Shown: positions 33,386 through 44,692 of the stretch, piece after piece
How the letters are laid out: every line of letters begins with the position of its first letter
Numbering within the stretch: the stretch's first letter is position 1
Origin: Acanthosepion esculentum
Lineage: Eukaryota; Mollusca; Cephalopoda; Sepiida; Sepiidae
DNA length: 64,000 bases
Assembly (NCBI GenBank): GCA_964036315.1
Contig: OZ038500.1
Span: forward strand, 62,116,602-62,180,601
Reading direction: 5' to 3'
Position numbers and translations under genes: made by a program
Notes under the pieces: model-generated
Databases searched by the model: none
Told to the model about the DNA's origin: nothing
The model's input: only the letters and a program-made list of their open reading frames with translations

Positions 33386-34604
33386 ATCCTTGAAAATGGC
33401 TAATAGATTCGCCAGAAGTGTTTATAACAATCATTTGGACAATTTCTAAATACACTGTAATTGATTGGTAAATAGGATTGTACCTATTTTTATATGTTTA
33501 GTAGAAGAGATATAAATTGTATAGTAAACTAAGAGACAAGGGGAAGTTGACTACTGATAACATGTTGTAGAACAACATGTTATGGTCTAGAATGATATTT
33601 CATTATTCCAAAAATAATATTGCTATCAGTGATGATAGAAAAGAAGAATATTTCATTATCCTACCCTCATCATTATAAAAACGATCCTTCCACCACAAGA
33701 GAGTGAGTAGAATAGTGTAGACAAGGGTACTCTATAGCAGTAGTCAGTAAAAACACACTGCTAGCATTCCAAAGATCAATAACAGGTGATGTTAAACGCC
33801 ATCCTCACAAACAAAATTTTCAGAACCAAACCAAGTAAGCACTGACTTTTAAACAAAGACACACTGAAAATATTTTACACGCATCATACCAATATTCTGT
33901 AATTCACATCATAAAAAGAAAAAAACAAATTCTTGCTATTTATGTCAACACGTGTCTCAAGTTTTTATTGTTTATATTATTATTATTATAGGTTTTAATT
34001 CATTTCATTTTCAATATAAAAAAAGAGAAAAGGATTCCTCCTACACTACAAATACATACAGCAACATGGTAATTAATTTAACAACACTCAAATAATATGA
34101 AGTAAGGATTACTACTATATCAACCCTAAAAAAAACTTAATAAAAATAGTTTGTCAGTAATTTTTAATGAAATATGTATTAGAGAGAGTTTGCTAATCCA
34201 AATTTGCTCAAATAACTAAATATCAGAATTTATTTTGAAATCACTTCTTGGAATGTCAGGGTTAGTGTTATCAGCACAGAAAACTGAATCTACAAATCAA
34301 TGCTGTTTCTGTTTACCTTGCAGTAATGCTCTCAGAAAAGACATGAACCTGCTTCTCCCTGTGCTCCATCAAAGCATGTTGAAAAAAATGTCTTATAACT
34401 GACATGTCACAAGGGCTGATAAAAAAGTGGGCAAATTAGCATTTAATCAAACCTCTCTCTCTTACCTAACTTACCTGCTCAGTAACAGCAAAATGGTGTT
34501 TACTCTGATTTTTAATCTCTATAGGGAGCAGTCAAAATATATGTTTTACAACTGATGTTAGAGCTTTGGCTGTGCAAATAGTATTATAAATGCTAGGAAT
34601 GAGA

Positions 34605-34740
34605 AAAATGGTGAGCCAAGTTTGAATTCCAGTCAAGTTCATTGCACTCACTTTCACACAAATGTCCTTGGGAAAGGCATGAATCTATCTCTTCTACTCC
34701 TATCTATGGCTTAAATAGCAGGGTAGACTGGGCTCTTTAA
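34605..34740 (+). repeat. 5S-SINE body-like repeat
   Basis: GAATTCCAGTCAAGTTCATT, TGTCCTTGGGAAAGGCATGA and CTATGGCTTAAATAGCAGG follow the order of the 5S-SINE body just downstream. No 5S head upstream. Confidence 0.5.
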
Positions 34741-34832
34741 CTGTGGTTTTTATTCAGCAGATGTTTTCCAAAAAATGTAAATGATTACTTGACCATACTG
34801 AAGGATACAAGGCCAAATAGTTACTTGCTACT

Positions 34833-35195
34833 AGTCTTGTGCCATATCACCAGTTATTGTACAATCACTGAAGTTAAGCAACATTGATTCTGGTTAGTAC
34901 CTAGGTGAATGAGTGCTTAGGAATACCAGATTCTGTAAATTTTGATGTGCAGGTGGTGTAAAGGATATCTGCTCAGAATTGGAAATCAGAGAGCCTACTT
35001 CCAATTCCAGTTAGGTTCGTTATATTCACTTACTTGCAAATGCCCTTGGGAAATGTACAAATCCACCTTCTCCTTCCAGCTATGGGTTAATTAGTACTTG
35101 TATCAGTAAATCATTATCATCTCAAAAATTCTTACAATCTAAAAATATTTTCTGGCTTTAAATAACCTGCAGAAGTTTGATAAGCAGTAAAACGA
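34833..35195 (+). mobile_element. 5S rRNA-derived SINE, copy 1
   Basis: 34833-34942 aligns to 5S rRNA: TTGTGCCATATCACCAG, then CTGAAGTTAAGCAACATTGA, TGGTTAGTACCTAGGTGAAT and TTAGGAATACCAGATTCTGT. A ~250-bp unrelated body follows (GGTGTAAAGGATATCTGCTC, TTCCAATTCCAGTTAGGTTC, CCTTGGGAAATGTACAAATC, CCAGCTATGGGTTAATTAGT) and ends TTTGATAAGCAGTAAAA. The identical body joined to a 5S head at 41780-42112 and 57870-58198 shows this is a transposed family, not a stray 5S pseudogene. Diverged internal promoter boxes suggest an old copy. Confidence 0.88.
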
Positions 35196-35894
35196 ATCAG
35201 TTAATCTAGCCTTATGCCAGATTAAGTTAAGTTTGATTCACTCATGGGGATCAAACTTACTACACAGTAATAGTCTGCTCATCAAGTTCACTAACCCAGA
35301 ACCTAGAGCTTTCCAAGCTTTTTGCATTTGTGACAACCATTTTAAAAATAAAATTACTTCCTAATACATTGTAAAGTTTTGCTAATCCCAAAATGTAATT
35401 CAGGATGTATATAAAATAAAAAAATAATGAAAAATTTTAACTAATAATTAACAGTATCATTAACACTTTGAAAAACAAGTGTTTGGGGGATTCTTCATTA
35501 ACCCCCATGATAACTGGCAAAGAAATGACTCTAAGCTGTAGTATTTTTTGTCAGGTTTGGGTGAGTGAGTTATCTGGTAATATTATATATTTACTAATAT
35601 TTACTATTATATAAATATTGTTAAATATTATATATTTACCAGTGTAATATTATTATATTTACATTTGGCCTTCATTGACCGAGCAGCCAGTACTATTCTC
35701 AACTGAAATTTATAAAATCTTACTCTTGAACCAGCTTTTCAGGAAAATAGATTTTTCAAGTCAAGTAGCCGATATTGCTCATTCCAGTATTGGTGGCTTT
35801 CCTTCCTAACTTTTTATAAGACCAGAATCACATGACCATACTAATTAGAATCTACTGAAAGGAAGTTGGCTTCACCAATTCATTGTAATGAAAT

Positions 35895-36834
35895 TGTTGC
35901 GGACCACGATAGGGTTGCAGCGCTGGATTACGAAATGGCCTTGTGCCAGACACTACACACACCACTACCGAATCCACAAACAAAGTAAGAATAAATAAGC
36001 AGGAGGAATGACGAAGATAAGCCTGGTCAAGAGAACAAATATAAAATTTTATTAGAGTTTAACAAGTAGTATGTCTTCAGTGAAGACTTTCAGTAAATGT
36101 ACTGGAAAATGTAGTTGAAAAAGAGGCCAAGTAGATTAGTAAATTGTCTTCTGTGGAGACCTTCAGTAAATGTACTGGAAATATTATAGAGAATGAAATT
36201 TAATTGTCTTGAGTGAAAACCTTCAGTAAGATACTGGAAATAAGGTAGTTGACAAGATAAAATTTCGTGCCAAAATTTAAATCCAAGATGGCTAATGGCG
36301 GGAAAAAGTTCTTCAGGAAGAAGAGTTCAGAAAGTCAGTTGTAATGCATAGTGAACATACGGCAAGGAAAGAATACTCACTGCGAGAGTTTATAATTGTG
36401 AGTGTATGTAATTCTTTTTAAAGTAACAGGTTCTGAGAGGATGAGTTCGAAGAATATGAAAAGTGCTCTGTTCATCAGGTTGGAAGTTGGCAGCTCGGTA
36501 AATGTTAGCTTCTGTCATGAAGGTGACGACCGTGTCGTATGTATTAAGATACCGAGACGAGCCATGAGGTCTAGGCAAGGTTTTGCCGAATAAAATGTCT
36601 CTGTCTGAGACAATTGAGCCAGCCCAGCCGATGGTCAGACGACCACGGGGGCGACTAATTTGAAAAAGCCAATTTGCCGTGACATCAGCGCAAAAGCGCG
36701 CGAAAAATAATGAATTCTTCCTCATCTTCGGCTAAGACAACGGTTTACTACTATAACCAGCCGAAAGTGAGAGGAAGGGGTGAAAATGTCACGCGTGCGT
36801 CAAAATGAAGGTGGGGGTAGTGATATATCCCACA
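35895..36834 (-). mobile_element. Solo LTR, 0.94 kb, TSD AAAT
   Basis: Begins TGTTGCGGACC and ends ATATATCCCACA, with AAAT directly on both sides (35891-35894 and 36835-36838). GC content is higher than the flanks. Minus orientation is suggested by AATAAAATTTT near 36040-36050 on that strand. It contains three imperfect ~80-bp repeats of CTTCAGTGAAGAC...TTCAGTAAATGTACTGGAAA (36068-36245). No internal coding region. The open frame at 36390-36725 lies inside the LTR and is not a gene. Confidence 0.75.
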
Positions 36835-36871
36835 AAATTAAGTCATCAATACCAAGAATTTATATGAATGT

Positions 36872-37290
36872 TATTTACACTATTTATATTCAAACTATTG
36901 TCCTGATCTTTTTTTGTTGTTTTGGCCATTGTGCTTTCTGGCCTTCCTCAATATATCAATCTGGGTAACCTACAGGGAATTCTGACTTGAACCCTTTATT
37001 TAATCTACAGGCAGTGTATACTTGGACTCAATGGAAACAGGCAAGCATTAACTGAGCAGTACCAAAAATAAGAACTAGACAATATCTCTAGGCATGGGCA
37101 ATGGAACAAGAACAGTCTATCCCCATAGATTAAATAAAGGGTTCAGTTCAGAATTCCCTGAAAGTTACCCAGCTGAGGAAGAACAGAGGTACAATGGCCA
37201 AAGCGTCATGATAACAACAATAAAGAGGAAGACAATAGTCCAAATATAAATAATGTAAATAACTCCTCATTCCAGAAATTCAGAAAGAAC
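36872..37290. mobile_element. Inverted-dimer fold-back element, copy 3
   Basis: Opposed arms share AAATAAAGGGTTCA, the GGCCAAAG/CTTTGGCC-type motif and GACAATAGTCCAAAT. The right end is GTAAATAACTCC...CCAGAAATTCAGAAAGAA. Flanked by the 12-bp direct repeat TTATATGAATGT at 36860-36871 and 37291-37302. More diverged than copies 1 and 2. Confidence 0.82.
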
Positions 37291-37457
37291 TTATATGAAT
37301 GTGTTCCTAAACTTAGAATACTTTTCTTCCCCTTTTTTTAATTAAATCCTGGACTATACAAAGCAGCTTTGCTAGTTAATATGGAAAATTAAAAATTTCT
37401 TTATTCTACATTGATTATTTTCAGCTTAATATTTATATGTTGTTCTTTATTTGACAG

Positions 37458-37556
37458 ATACGTGATGCAGTTCAAGGTCGAGGTGGAAACACAAGTCACA
37501 TTGAAAAGGAAGTCTTGGAAGTGTGGGACAGACTCTACAAAAGTTGGTTTGCAAGG
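37458..37556 (+). CDS. TMEM245: TMEM245 exon g (EVWDRLYKSWF motif)
   Basis: Exon of 99 nt, exactly 33 codons, phase 0/0, acceptor TTGACAG and donor AGG|GTGAGT. It reads IRDAVQGRGGNTSHIEKEV and then LEVWDRLYKSWFAR. The IEKxVLExWDRLYxSWF string is the most distinctive TMEM245 signature in the window. Confidence 0.93.
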
Positions 37557-37779
37557 GTGAGTTATTTATTCAGCTTGTAAAACAAGCATTACATATTAAT
37601 ATTTACCAAGCTTAGCTTATGACAGTAACAGTTCAAATGAAAGAAAATGAGTTAGAGGATTGTGTTGCACCAGACTTTCTAGTGGGGGAGGGTGTAACAG
37701 CCTAAAAGAAATTAACATTTTACTTGGGCTCTGCATCAGTTACTAATGCCATACATACATACATACATACATAGTTGTA

Positions 37780-37965
37780 TTTTTTGTTGAGGCAGGACTG
37801 GAATTGTGGATCCTACCTGACAAAGGATTAGTCATAATGATTTGAGGCAAGATGCTCTTCCTGACACCCAACTCAGCCACTCACAGTAGTCTAAGTACAC
37901 TTAATGTTTTTATCAAGGCACCATCTCTAGGAAGGTTGCCATTCAAGTTTTGAAACTCATCCTAG
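37780..37965 (-). repeat. Cephalopod-type SINE tail (GGCATCCGGCC family)
   Basis: CAAGATGCTCTTCCTGACAC with CCTGACAAAGGATTAGTC is the reverse complement of the block at 49250-49345 (GGTGTCAGGAAGAGCATCCG). A similar block with GGCTCTTGGAAGAGCATCTA lies at 50958-51040. Confidence 0.65.
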
Positions 37966-37993
37966 CCTTTTATATATATATATATATATAAAA

Positions 37994-38190
37994 GAAAGAA
38001 AGAATTAATACAAATATAAATTTTGTCATTTAGCTGATTGCATCCCAACCCCAGAATTCTATAGACAGACCCACCAGCAATCACTCCCCCGAGATTTATT
38101 TATATATGAGAGAGAAAATTAATACAAAGTTTCATAGACCCTCCAGCAATCACGCTGTCCACTTGTCAGGGGTTATCAGCAATTCACATA
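37994..38190 (+). repeat. Dispersed repeat ending TTGTCAGGGGTTATCAGCAA
   Basis: ATTAATACAAATATAAATTT, TTTAGCTGATTGCATCCCAA, CCACCAGCAATCACTCCC and TTGTCAGGGGTTATCAGCAA. Other copies: 45760-45880 (+) and 48955-49095 (-). At 37974-37992 and 49095-49156 an (AT)n run sits exactly at the same end of the repeat. Confidence 0.75.
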
Positions 38191-38724
38191 CACACACACA
38201 CACACACACACACAGAGAGAGAGAACAAGTCCTAATAAGAAGCTCATCTGCTCTTTGACAGTTGTGGGGGGAGGGGTCAATTACTTACACCACTAAGCTG
38301 ACCCAATCATAGTTGTGTATTTTGATCTTAATTGTGAGTTTGAATGATTGGTTTTCATTATTCCATAAATTAATTTATTATTCTCCTTCCTAATGCACAA
38401 GACCAAATAGGGAAAGGAAGATTGCAACTATGCCAGGGACTGGCTTCTTATTTTGGTCACACTATAATTGGGTGTATTGACCAGTTGTCTCAGTCACTGG
38501 TCTGATAATGTTCTGAACAGGAGAATCCTTCTCTTTTTTTTTTTTTTTAAAGATCTGAAGAAATCCCCAGTTCAGAGTTGAAATATCACAAGTCTGAGCT
38601 AGCCATATTACAAATTTTTTAAATCGATTGAAGTTTTGTAATAATGACAAACAAGACTGGAATGTTAAAGTTTTTAATGAAAACTAGTTGCTGTCTGGCT
38701 TGCAGTAATGAGGATTTATAAGTA

Positions 38725-38895
38725 TTTACATTTAAGTTCAGACTAATGTCCTAATTTTCCTTTTATCACATTTTGGCCATTGTGATCCTCACCATTATTC
38801 AGGTGTCTCTTGATCAGGTTAACTTTCAAAAAATTTCAACCTAAACACTTTATTTAATTTACAGAAGTAGATTGTTCCTATTTTTGTCTAGAGAT
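38725..38895 (-). repeat. tRNA-SINE 3' half, minus strand
   Basis: TATTTACATTTAAGTTCAGA, ACATTTTGGCCATTGTGATC and ACTTTATTTAATTTACAG follow the 3' half of the tRNA-SINE in reverse. No right-hand arm found. Confidence 0.7.
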
Positions 38896-39519
38896 AGCTT
38901 GTTCTTCTTTTCATACTGTTCAGCTACTGCTAGCCCTGTTTCCATTGAGTCTGAGTCTGTACTACCTGGCTCAGGAATTGAATTCATAATTGCTAAGTGC
39001 TTCAAACTATCTTTTGGCAAATTCTAATGCTTGACAGCAGTACACAGTACTCTGAACTTTGAATCTCTCATAGTTATGTTGATGATAGAACAGCAGTCAT
39101 ATTTCTTAGTTTTCTCATTCTCATATTTTTCAAAAGTTGGAATGATAATCTGGTGATCTGTTCTCATGACTGCTACTTATATGATTAGCTCCTCCCATAC
39201 CTCTTCTCATTGGCAGCTTCACCAAAACTCTCCTAAGTATGCTTAATACCTCTCTGTGTTTGAACTTCAATCTGCCAGCAATAATGTATTGGCTGTTAAT
39301 TTATGTTCCCTAAAGGTCTCCTTTGTTCTGGAAAGTACATAGCCAGCTAGCCACTTGACTGAGTTCTGACAACTTGTTTCTCAAAAATAATTTTTCTGTA
39401 AGGCCATTGTTAAATGTATTTCACTGTTTAAAGTAATGGCGATGTCAACTCAAAAATGTGTACCCACTAAAAATAATATTTTTATATAAGAAATAGTGTC
39501 AGATTTTAAAATAATCATT

Positions 39520-39830
39520 TCTTTCCAGTCTTGATAGAGTTCAAAAGCATCTCCGAGTCCTTATTGGAGAAGGATTATTTTCCACACTCCAGCCTCTCTC
39601 TCTCTCTCACAGGCAGGATGTAGTGAACCTCTCACTGCTCTGTTGCTATTACCATAGAAAGTGCTCAGATGAACTGCATCTCCTGGTTCCACCAGATATG
39701 ACTTTCATGGCTAGAATCCGCTATGCCACTTACATAGTAGCAAATCATTCTCATTCCCTCTGTATTTCAACAGTGATAAGTAAGTTCTGCTCAAACAGAT
39801 TCTTCCGACAAACCACAGCTAGCAAAAAGT
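39520..39830 (+). pseudogene. LINE RT C-terminus remnant, EYCCHIW family
   Basis: Reads LDRVQKHLRVLIGEGLFSTL, HRQDVVNLSLLCCYYHRKCS, DELHLLVPPDMTFMARIRYA and FCSNRFFRQTT across a frameshift. Just upstream of the TMEM245 exon at 40045 but unrelated to it. No GT-AG structure. Confidence 0.85.
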
Positions 39831-40044
39831 CAAAATTTACTAAGAGTTATAAGGGACAGGAAATTGTGGAGAGCAATGATTGCCGATATACTGAAGGTAC
39901 ATGACTTGCTTGATTCTGATATCTACTTAACCTATTTTATCTTTTTGTGGGGAGGGGTATGATAATTCAGCTGTAATAAACTAAAGCCAAATGATCTGTT
40001 ACTTTTTTAAAACTGACTTATTTTTATGCTGGTATTCTTGACAG

Positions 40045-40188
40045 AATACGACAAGTCTTGTCGACAAGCCCGAGATCCTGGCTGGAGGCAACCTAACTGC
40101 TTTGTGGAGCTTAGCTTCGAAACGGAATGGTTTTGTGGTCACAGATGTTATGAACTTTGCAAAGTCAAATATTGGAACATTGATGTCG
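40045..40188 (+). CDS. TMEM245: TMEM245 exon h (last exon seen)
   Basis: Exon of 144 nt, 48 codons, phase 0/0, acceptor TTGACAG and donor TCG|GTAAGT. It reads NTTSLVDKPEILAGG, continues through NLTALWSLASKRNGF, and ends DVMNFAKSNIGTLMS. The opening NTT and the internal NLT are N-glycosylation sequons, and the DVxxFxxxNIxTxxS ending corresponds to the TMEM245 segment just before the next membrane helices. I could not find the next exon in the remaining 23.8 kb. Confidence 0.87.
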
Positions 40189-40479
40189 GTAAGTTAAAAG
40201 AAAAGAAAAAACTTGCTTTAATTTTGTCAGTATTTCCATTTTGATGAGGAAAACAAATTTTTCCATTTCAGATTTAAAAAGAAAACATTTATTGAATATT
40301 TCTTCAAATTATTCGCATTGTATTTACATCAGTATATTTGATACATGAAAAATTATTGTTAGAAAATTTTTCAAGTTTTCTGTAGTCAAGATAGATTTCA
40401 AAGCTAAAAACATTATCAGGAAAAAATGTAAATACATCATTTTAATAATAGAAAATCAAGGTTAAAGTAATTGAAAAGC

Positions 40480-40790
40480 TTAAAAAGTACACCTACCTCC
40501 GTTTAGAAGTTGCCAGAATGTGGAATTTTCAGGCTACTATTGTCCCAATTGTCATTGGGGTGTTGGGGTTTATATCACCATTGTTAAACACCAACATTAA
40601 GAAAATTGGAATAAATCCTAGTATCCCATCAGTTCAAAAGTTTGCATTGCTTGGCTCTGCAATTATTCTGCGAATAGTGCTATCTGTTTCATACGACAAT
40701 GCAAGATCTCCAGTTAAAATTGAAAAGCCAAGCAGAAGAAATAATAACAAAACAACAACAAAAATCAAGGAAATGCCTCCTCATTGACGT
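40480..40790 (+). pseudogene. Retroelement polyprotein C-terminal remnant (VPIVIGVLG motif)
   Basis: Reads LEVARMWNFQATIVPIVIGV, LNTNIKKIGINPSIPSVQKF and ALLGSAIILRIVLS. This matches the common 'VVPIVIGALG...L.KI......LQK.ALLGTARILRKVL' C-terminus found in invertebrate non-LTR retrotransposon proteins. A second, more broken copy is at 43960-44250, and a short third trace at 40920-41050. Confidence 0.75.
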
Positions 40791-41238
40791 GGCTGTTCTT
40801 GGCAACCGTAATATCAAGATGAAAAAAATTGACAAGCTTAAGACATACATTGAGCCATTTATTGGACCAATTATTATTATTTGGACATAGAGGTTTATAA
40901 TACCAAACTTAAAATTCTACACTGAGAAAATTCTAAAAGCCTAGAATCCAATCACTTCAGATGCGGTTGGCACTACAAATCTTCTGTGAAAGGTTCTTTC
41001 TTGTCTAAGGTCATAAGACTTGATGGAGAACATCCATAATGTAAGATTGGAAATAAAAAGTATGATTTAGATGTTTTTCTGTTATTTTAATGAAAGGTTT
41101 TTCTGAATGTCTCTCCACCCAGGAATTTCTTTCATGTCCCATTGTATAAAACATGAATACACCAAAAAATAAATTGAAACAAAATGGCTATTTTTGTCGT
41201 GATTTTATAACATATTTATGTTGTAATATTCAAATAAA

Positions 41239-41242
<4 letters not shown>

Positions 41243-41283
<41 letters not shown>
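41243..41283. repeat. (AT)n microsatellite
   Basis: About 20 AT units. Related short tracts at 41473-41503 (CA then AT) and 41670-41692. Confidence 0.95.
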
Positions 41284-41779
41284 CTCTAGCATGTCAAAAC
41301 AGATTTGAAGACAGAAAATACTGTCTACATAAGATGGGAATCAAGGATCATGCTCACACAGAAGGAAAAAGTATATAATTAATTTCAGAAAGTTTAATTT
41401 CATTTTAAATGTTTTCAAGTTTATTTGAAACAAAATATAATAAAAGACTGTAAACAGATGAAGTTTTTATATACACACACACACACACACATATATATAT
41501 TATAAATAGAGAGTGCCCGAATTAGAAAAAAAAAACAGTTGCATAAATATACACAGAACAATCCGAGAAAACAACTATAGCAACATTCAAAAGTACTCAA
41601 GAAAATAATATAAAATAAATATGAACTTTGACAAGTTTACTGATAACAAGCACTTAATTCAGAAATTTGATATATATATATATATATATATATTAAAAAG
41701 AAAATCTGCCCCATAACAGATGTGATATTTAGTGTATGAATTCTGTATGCAAATGTTACATTCATTAATTTTATTTTTA

Positions 41780-42112
41780 CAGCTTATAAACCTATTGCAG
41801 GTAATTTTAAAACCAGAAAATATTTTGAGGTTGTAAGAACTTTTTGAGATAACTTACTAAATAACCTACAGCTGGGGAGAGAAGAGGTAGAATCATACCT
41901 TTCCAAATGTTATTTGCATGTCAGTGAATATAACAAACCTGACTGAAATTGGAACTCAGTTCTCCAATTACATTACGCCACTTGCACATTGAAGCTTACT
42001 GCACCTGGTATTCCAAAACTGTCACCTGTCTAGGTATTGACCAGGCACAAATTTTGCTTAACTTTGGTAATCGTGTGTGAACCAGTGTTTCAGTGGGATA
42101 TGGCTGTAAGCC
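41780..42112 (-). mobile_element. 5S rRNA-derived SINE, copy 2
   Basis: On the minus strand the head (42112 to 41992) reads GCTTACAGCCATATCCCACT, ACCAAAGTTAAGCAAAATTT, CCTGGTCAATACCTAGACAG, TTGGAATACCAGGTGCAGTA. This spans the full 5S rRNA length of about 120 nt, including box A and box C regions. The body (41991 to 41780) is that of copy 1, ending with the AAAATATTTTCTGG...ACCTGCA...TTTATAAGCTG block. Confidence 0.9.
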
Positions 42113-42583
42113 TGCAAATCTAACAACTGTTTTGGGAAAGAGGTAGAATTTTGTTTTTTAATTTTTACATCTGTTCCTTAATAGTTGCAATATTTAGTAT
42201 ATAAAATGTAATAACTATTATGGGACAGGGGTAGTAATTGTTATAGTTATTGTTCTGTTCTTTTAATAAAGTTTCTTGGCCTGAACCACTTCCCAAAATT
42301 TAAATAAACATCACAATTTCTTTTATAATCTATTTCTTGGCTGATCCAATAACTTTTCATCACACCTCTTATACACATATACACATATTTTGCCAAAATA
42401 TGGTGTTTCTGGAAGATAACGTTTTAAGGCCAAACATATTTATAGAGCTCAATATCAAGAGATAGAATATTAATGGTAACCAATGGGAAAATAGATATAG
42501 AAATTTCTATATATCAAAACAATATTGGCTTTATCAACATAATAATAAATAAAATTAAATATTTGCTTATCTATACTTACCAC

Positions 42584-42899
42584 TATTTACATTATTCAGA
42601 CTATTGTCCTCATCTTTGTTGCCATATTTATCACATTTCAGCCGTTGTACACTCCGGCCTTCTTCAGGTGGTTGGAATGTCGAACTGAACCCTTTATTTC
42701 ACTCGCTGAGGTAAACTGTTCTAGTTCCACGTGCCATGTCTAATGGATGTCTAGTTTGATATTCCAACCACCTGAAGAAGGCCGGAGCATACAAATGGCT
42801 GAAACATTGTGATAAATATGACAACAAAGATGAGGACAATAGTCTGAATAAGTAAATAGTGTACATAATACCTCATCTCAGAAATATAGACAGATACTG
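42584..42899. mobile_element. Inverted-dimer fold-back element, copy 4
   Basis: Left arm TATTTACATTATTCAGACTA...CTTCTTCAGGTGGTTGG and right arm CCACCTGAAGAAGGCCGGAG...GAGGACAATAGTC are opposed. The tail is GTACATAATACC...CTCAGAAATATAGACAG. Flanked by TACTTACCAC (42574-42583) and TACTTAGCAC (42900-42909), a 10-bp duplication with one mismatch. Confidence 0.83.
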
Positions 42900-43276
42900 T
42901 ACTTAGCACTTTATATATATTAGTCCTCATTATGTTTTAGTTCATAAGTTAAATTATATACACACATTAGCAGGTAAAAGCTTGGATTTCATAAGCTGAT
43001 TTTCAAGGCAGGTAAATAGGCCCTCCCCAACATGTTTAATAAAACCTTAACTCACTTCCCATCTCATTAGATTATGGGCTATATACTAGACTTAATAAAT
43101 ATGAATCTACTGACACCTTTTACGTAATATTTGGTATTAAATGCTTTTAGAATAAATTCACCTTTTATTTTCAAAAGATTTCTCCCTACTTCGATTTGTA
43201 GAATAAGCAGAGTTGGCAAAGTTATCAATTAATAAGAGGAAGAAAAAAGAACAGAGCAAAATAATACAAAACATGC

Positions 43277-43277
<1 letters not shown>

Positions 43278-43322
<45 letters not shown>

Positions 43323-43335
43323 CATATATATATAA
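43278..43335. repeat. (AT)n microsatellite with CATACATA interruption
   Basis: About 20 AT units, then ACATACAT, then AT again. Confidence 0.95.
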
Positions 43336-43959
43336 TCACAATAATAAGGCAAACTAGAATGCAAGTAAAAAGCAAAGCAAATTTAAGATGGTAATAAAGC
43401 AAAAAGTAAACAAAATAGAAATAGTTTCCACACAAAAGTGATACAGTCAAGTAGTCATAGCCTTCTGACGTCAAGGCAAGAAAATATAGGGGTAATACTG
43501 AGTATTGTCCTTTTTTTTTTTTATTGTTTGCAAATAAATCCCAGTATTTTTAATATGTAATTGCAACAATGTGGGAGCACCTCATAAGTCTTGACATTTC
43601 AGAAATTCTTTGACCTAATCTTCTAGCTACTAAGAAGATATCCTTTATCAAAGTCACTTAAATATTTCTTCCTGCCCATAACTGCTGTACTCAACACATG
43701 ATAATGAAGTACTTGAAGCCACCCTAACTGTCTATATACCGCTGATCCTGACATACACAGTTGTTATGAGACAGTAGCAGTAATTCTTGACACGTTGTTG
43801 GTCATGAAATTCAGCTCATCAGTGTATGCAACGATTAGCTGGCCAAGATTTTGCTAATATAAATGTCAAGTAAGACAGCAGATACAGCACTTATATGTAC
43901 ACAGGTAAATTTAAGTACAAAAATGTAAAGGATTGCCACCTGACAACATTGGTATGAGT

Positions 43960-44250
43960 TACTAAAAAAACTTAAAAAGTACACTGACTATGGGATTAAT
44001 GTTCCCAGAACGTGGGTCGATCAGGCCAGTATTGTACCAGTTATCATTCAGGTATTAGGACTATACCACTGTACCTAAAGACCTAAATTAAGAAAATTGG
44101 AATAAATCCTAGTATCCCATTGGTTCAGAAGTCTACTTAACTTGGCTCTGTAAATATTCTGTGAAAGGTGCTATCTGTTTTTGAGGCCGTACAACTTGGA
44201 AAATACCCATAATGCAAGATCAGTTGAAAACAAAAGAACATGCAGAAGAA
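43960..44250 (+). pseudogene. Retroelement C-terminal remnant (second VPIVIG copy)
   Basis: DNA blocks such as AAGAAAATTGGAATAAATCC and TAGTATCCCAT match 40595-40630 in the same order, but the frame is broken (ASIVPVIIQVLG, then stops). Confidence 0.65.
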
Positions 44251-44269
44251 ATAAGTAAGTAATGGCTGG

Positions 44270-44692
44270 CTGCACTAGGGCACTTAATCCCAAATGCAGA
44301 CGCTTGCTCAGGTACATTTCTGTTTGTTCAACACCAACAGAGCCCAACTGTACTTTATACTGAGCAGACTTTAGTTACAGTTCCTGGGAGAGAGCACATT
44401 ATCTAGCATGATCAACAGTCTCAAACTCTCAGCTATGATGACTTACAACTTTGTACTAGATAAATCACCAACAGCTCCCAAATAGTTCCGTCTACCCAAT
44501 TTCACTCACAAGACTTGGGTCAACCTGTGGTATGGTTTTTCAAGCACTTTCCAAAGGTGCCACATGCTGGGGATCACCTTGATAGGATGATTTCAAGAAG
44601 TCATCTTCTTGATAACTATGATGAGATTCAAACCCAGATATTATAGTCAGAAAGCGAACATTCTAACCACTTGGCCACGTGCCCAATGCAGA
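44270..44692 (-). mobile_element. tRNA-derived SINE, different body
   Basis: The minus-strand head has box A TGGCCAAGTGG (complement at about 44671-44681) and box B-like GGGTTTGAATCTC (about 44627-44639), with tRNA-like spacing. The body (GATCCCCAGCATGTGGCACC, GTCTTGTGAGTGAAATTGGG, GGCTCTGTTGGTG) is unlike the other SINEs in the window. Confidence 0.8.

Larger units (their letters stand above)
32848..37457 (+). other. TMEM245: TMEM245 intron (4.6 kb)
   Basis: Holds two fold-backs, a 5S-SINE, a solo LTR and an inverted dimer listed separately. 33400-34300 and 35200-35890 are AT-rich with nothing recognisable. Confidence 0.85.
37557..40044 (+). other. TMEM245: TMEM245 intron (2.5 kb)
   Basis: Contains simple repeats (37749-37772 CATA, 37974-37992 AT, 38190-38225 CA/GA), dispersed repeats and a LINE remnant. 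38900-39500 shows nothing I can name. Confidence 0.85.
13148..40188 (+). other. TMEM245: TMEM245 gene, internal part (8 coding exons)
   Basis: This is the only host gene recognised. Exons 13148-13379, 22382-22795, 25266-25396, 28123-28227, 31889-31965, 32757-32847, 37458-37556 and 40045-40188 all have AG acceptors and GT donors. Their phases fit, so the joined product is a single 431-codon open frame. The strongest family evidence is the run from exon 5 to exon 8: VHQESMHLVQVTSNVLN, then YLYGRDWI, then VLEVWDRLYKSWF followed by an N-glycosylation sequon. This is the order I know from vertebrate TMEM245 (C9orf5, about 880 residues). TMEM245 is a multi-pass membrane protein related to the AI-2E transporter/UPF0118 superfamily; its substrate is not established. 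The N-terminal exon(s) and the whole C-terminal AI-2E-like half are outside the window or unrecognised. Confidence 0.9.

Noticed and set aside
36390..36725. 111-codon minus-strand open frame with varied composition
   Set aside because: It lies wholly inside the TG...CA solo LTR and shows no known domain.
40026..40244. Alternative frame through the exon at 40045 (Cys-rich peptide)
   Set aside because: The phase-0 reading gives the TMEM245-like sequence with the glycosylation sequon and joins the previous exon; the other frame does not.
44620..44692. A functional tRNA gene
   Set aside because: Box A and B are good, but the cloverleaf cannot be completed and a SINE body follows.
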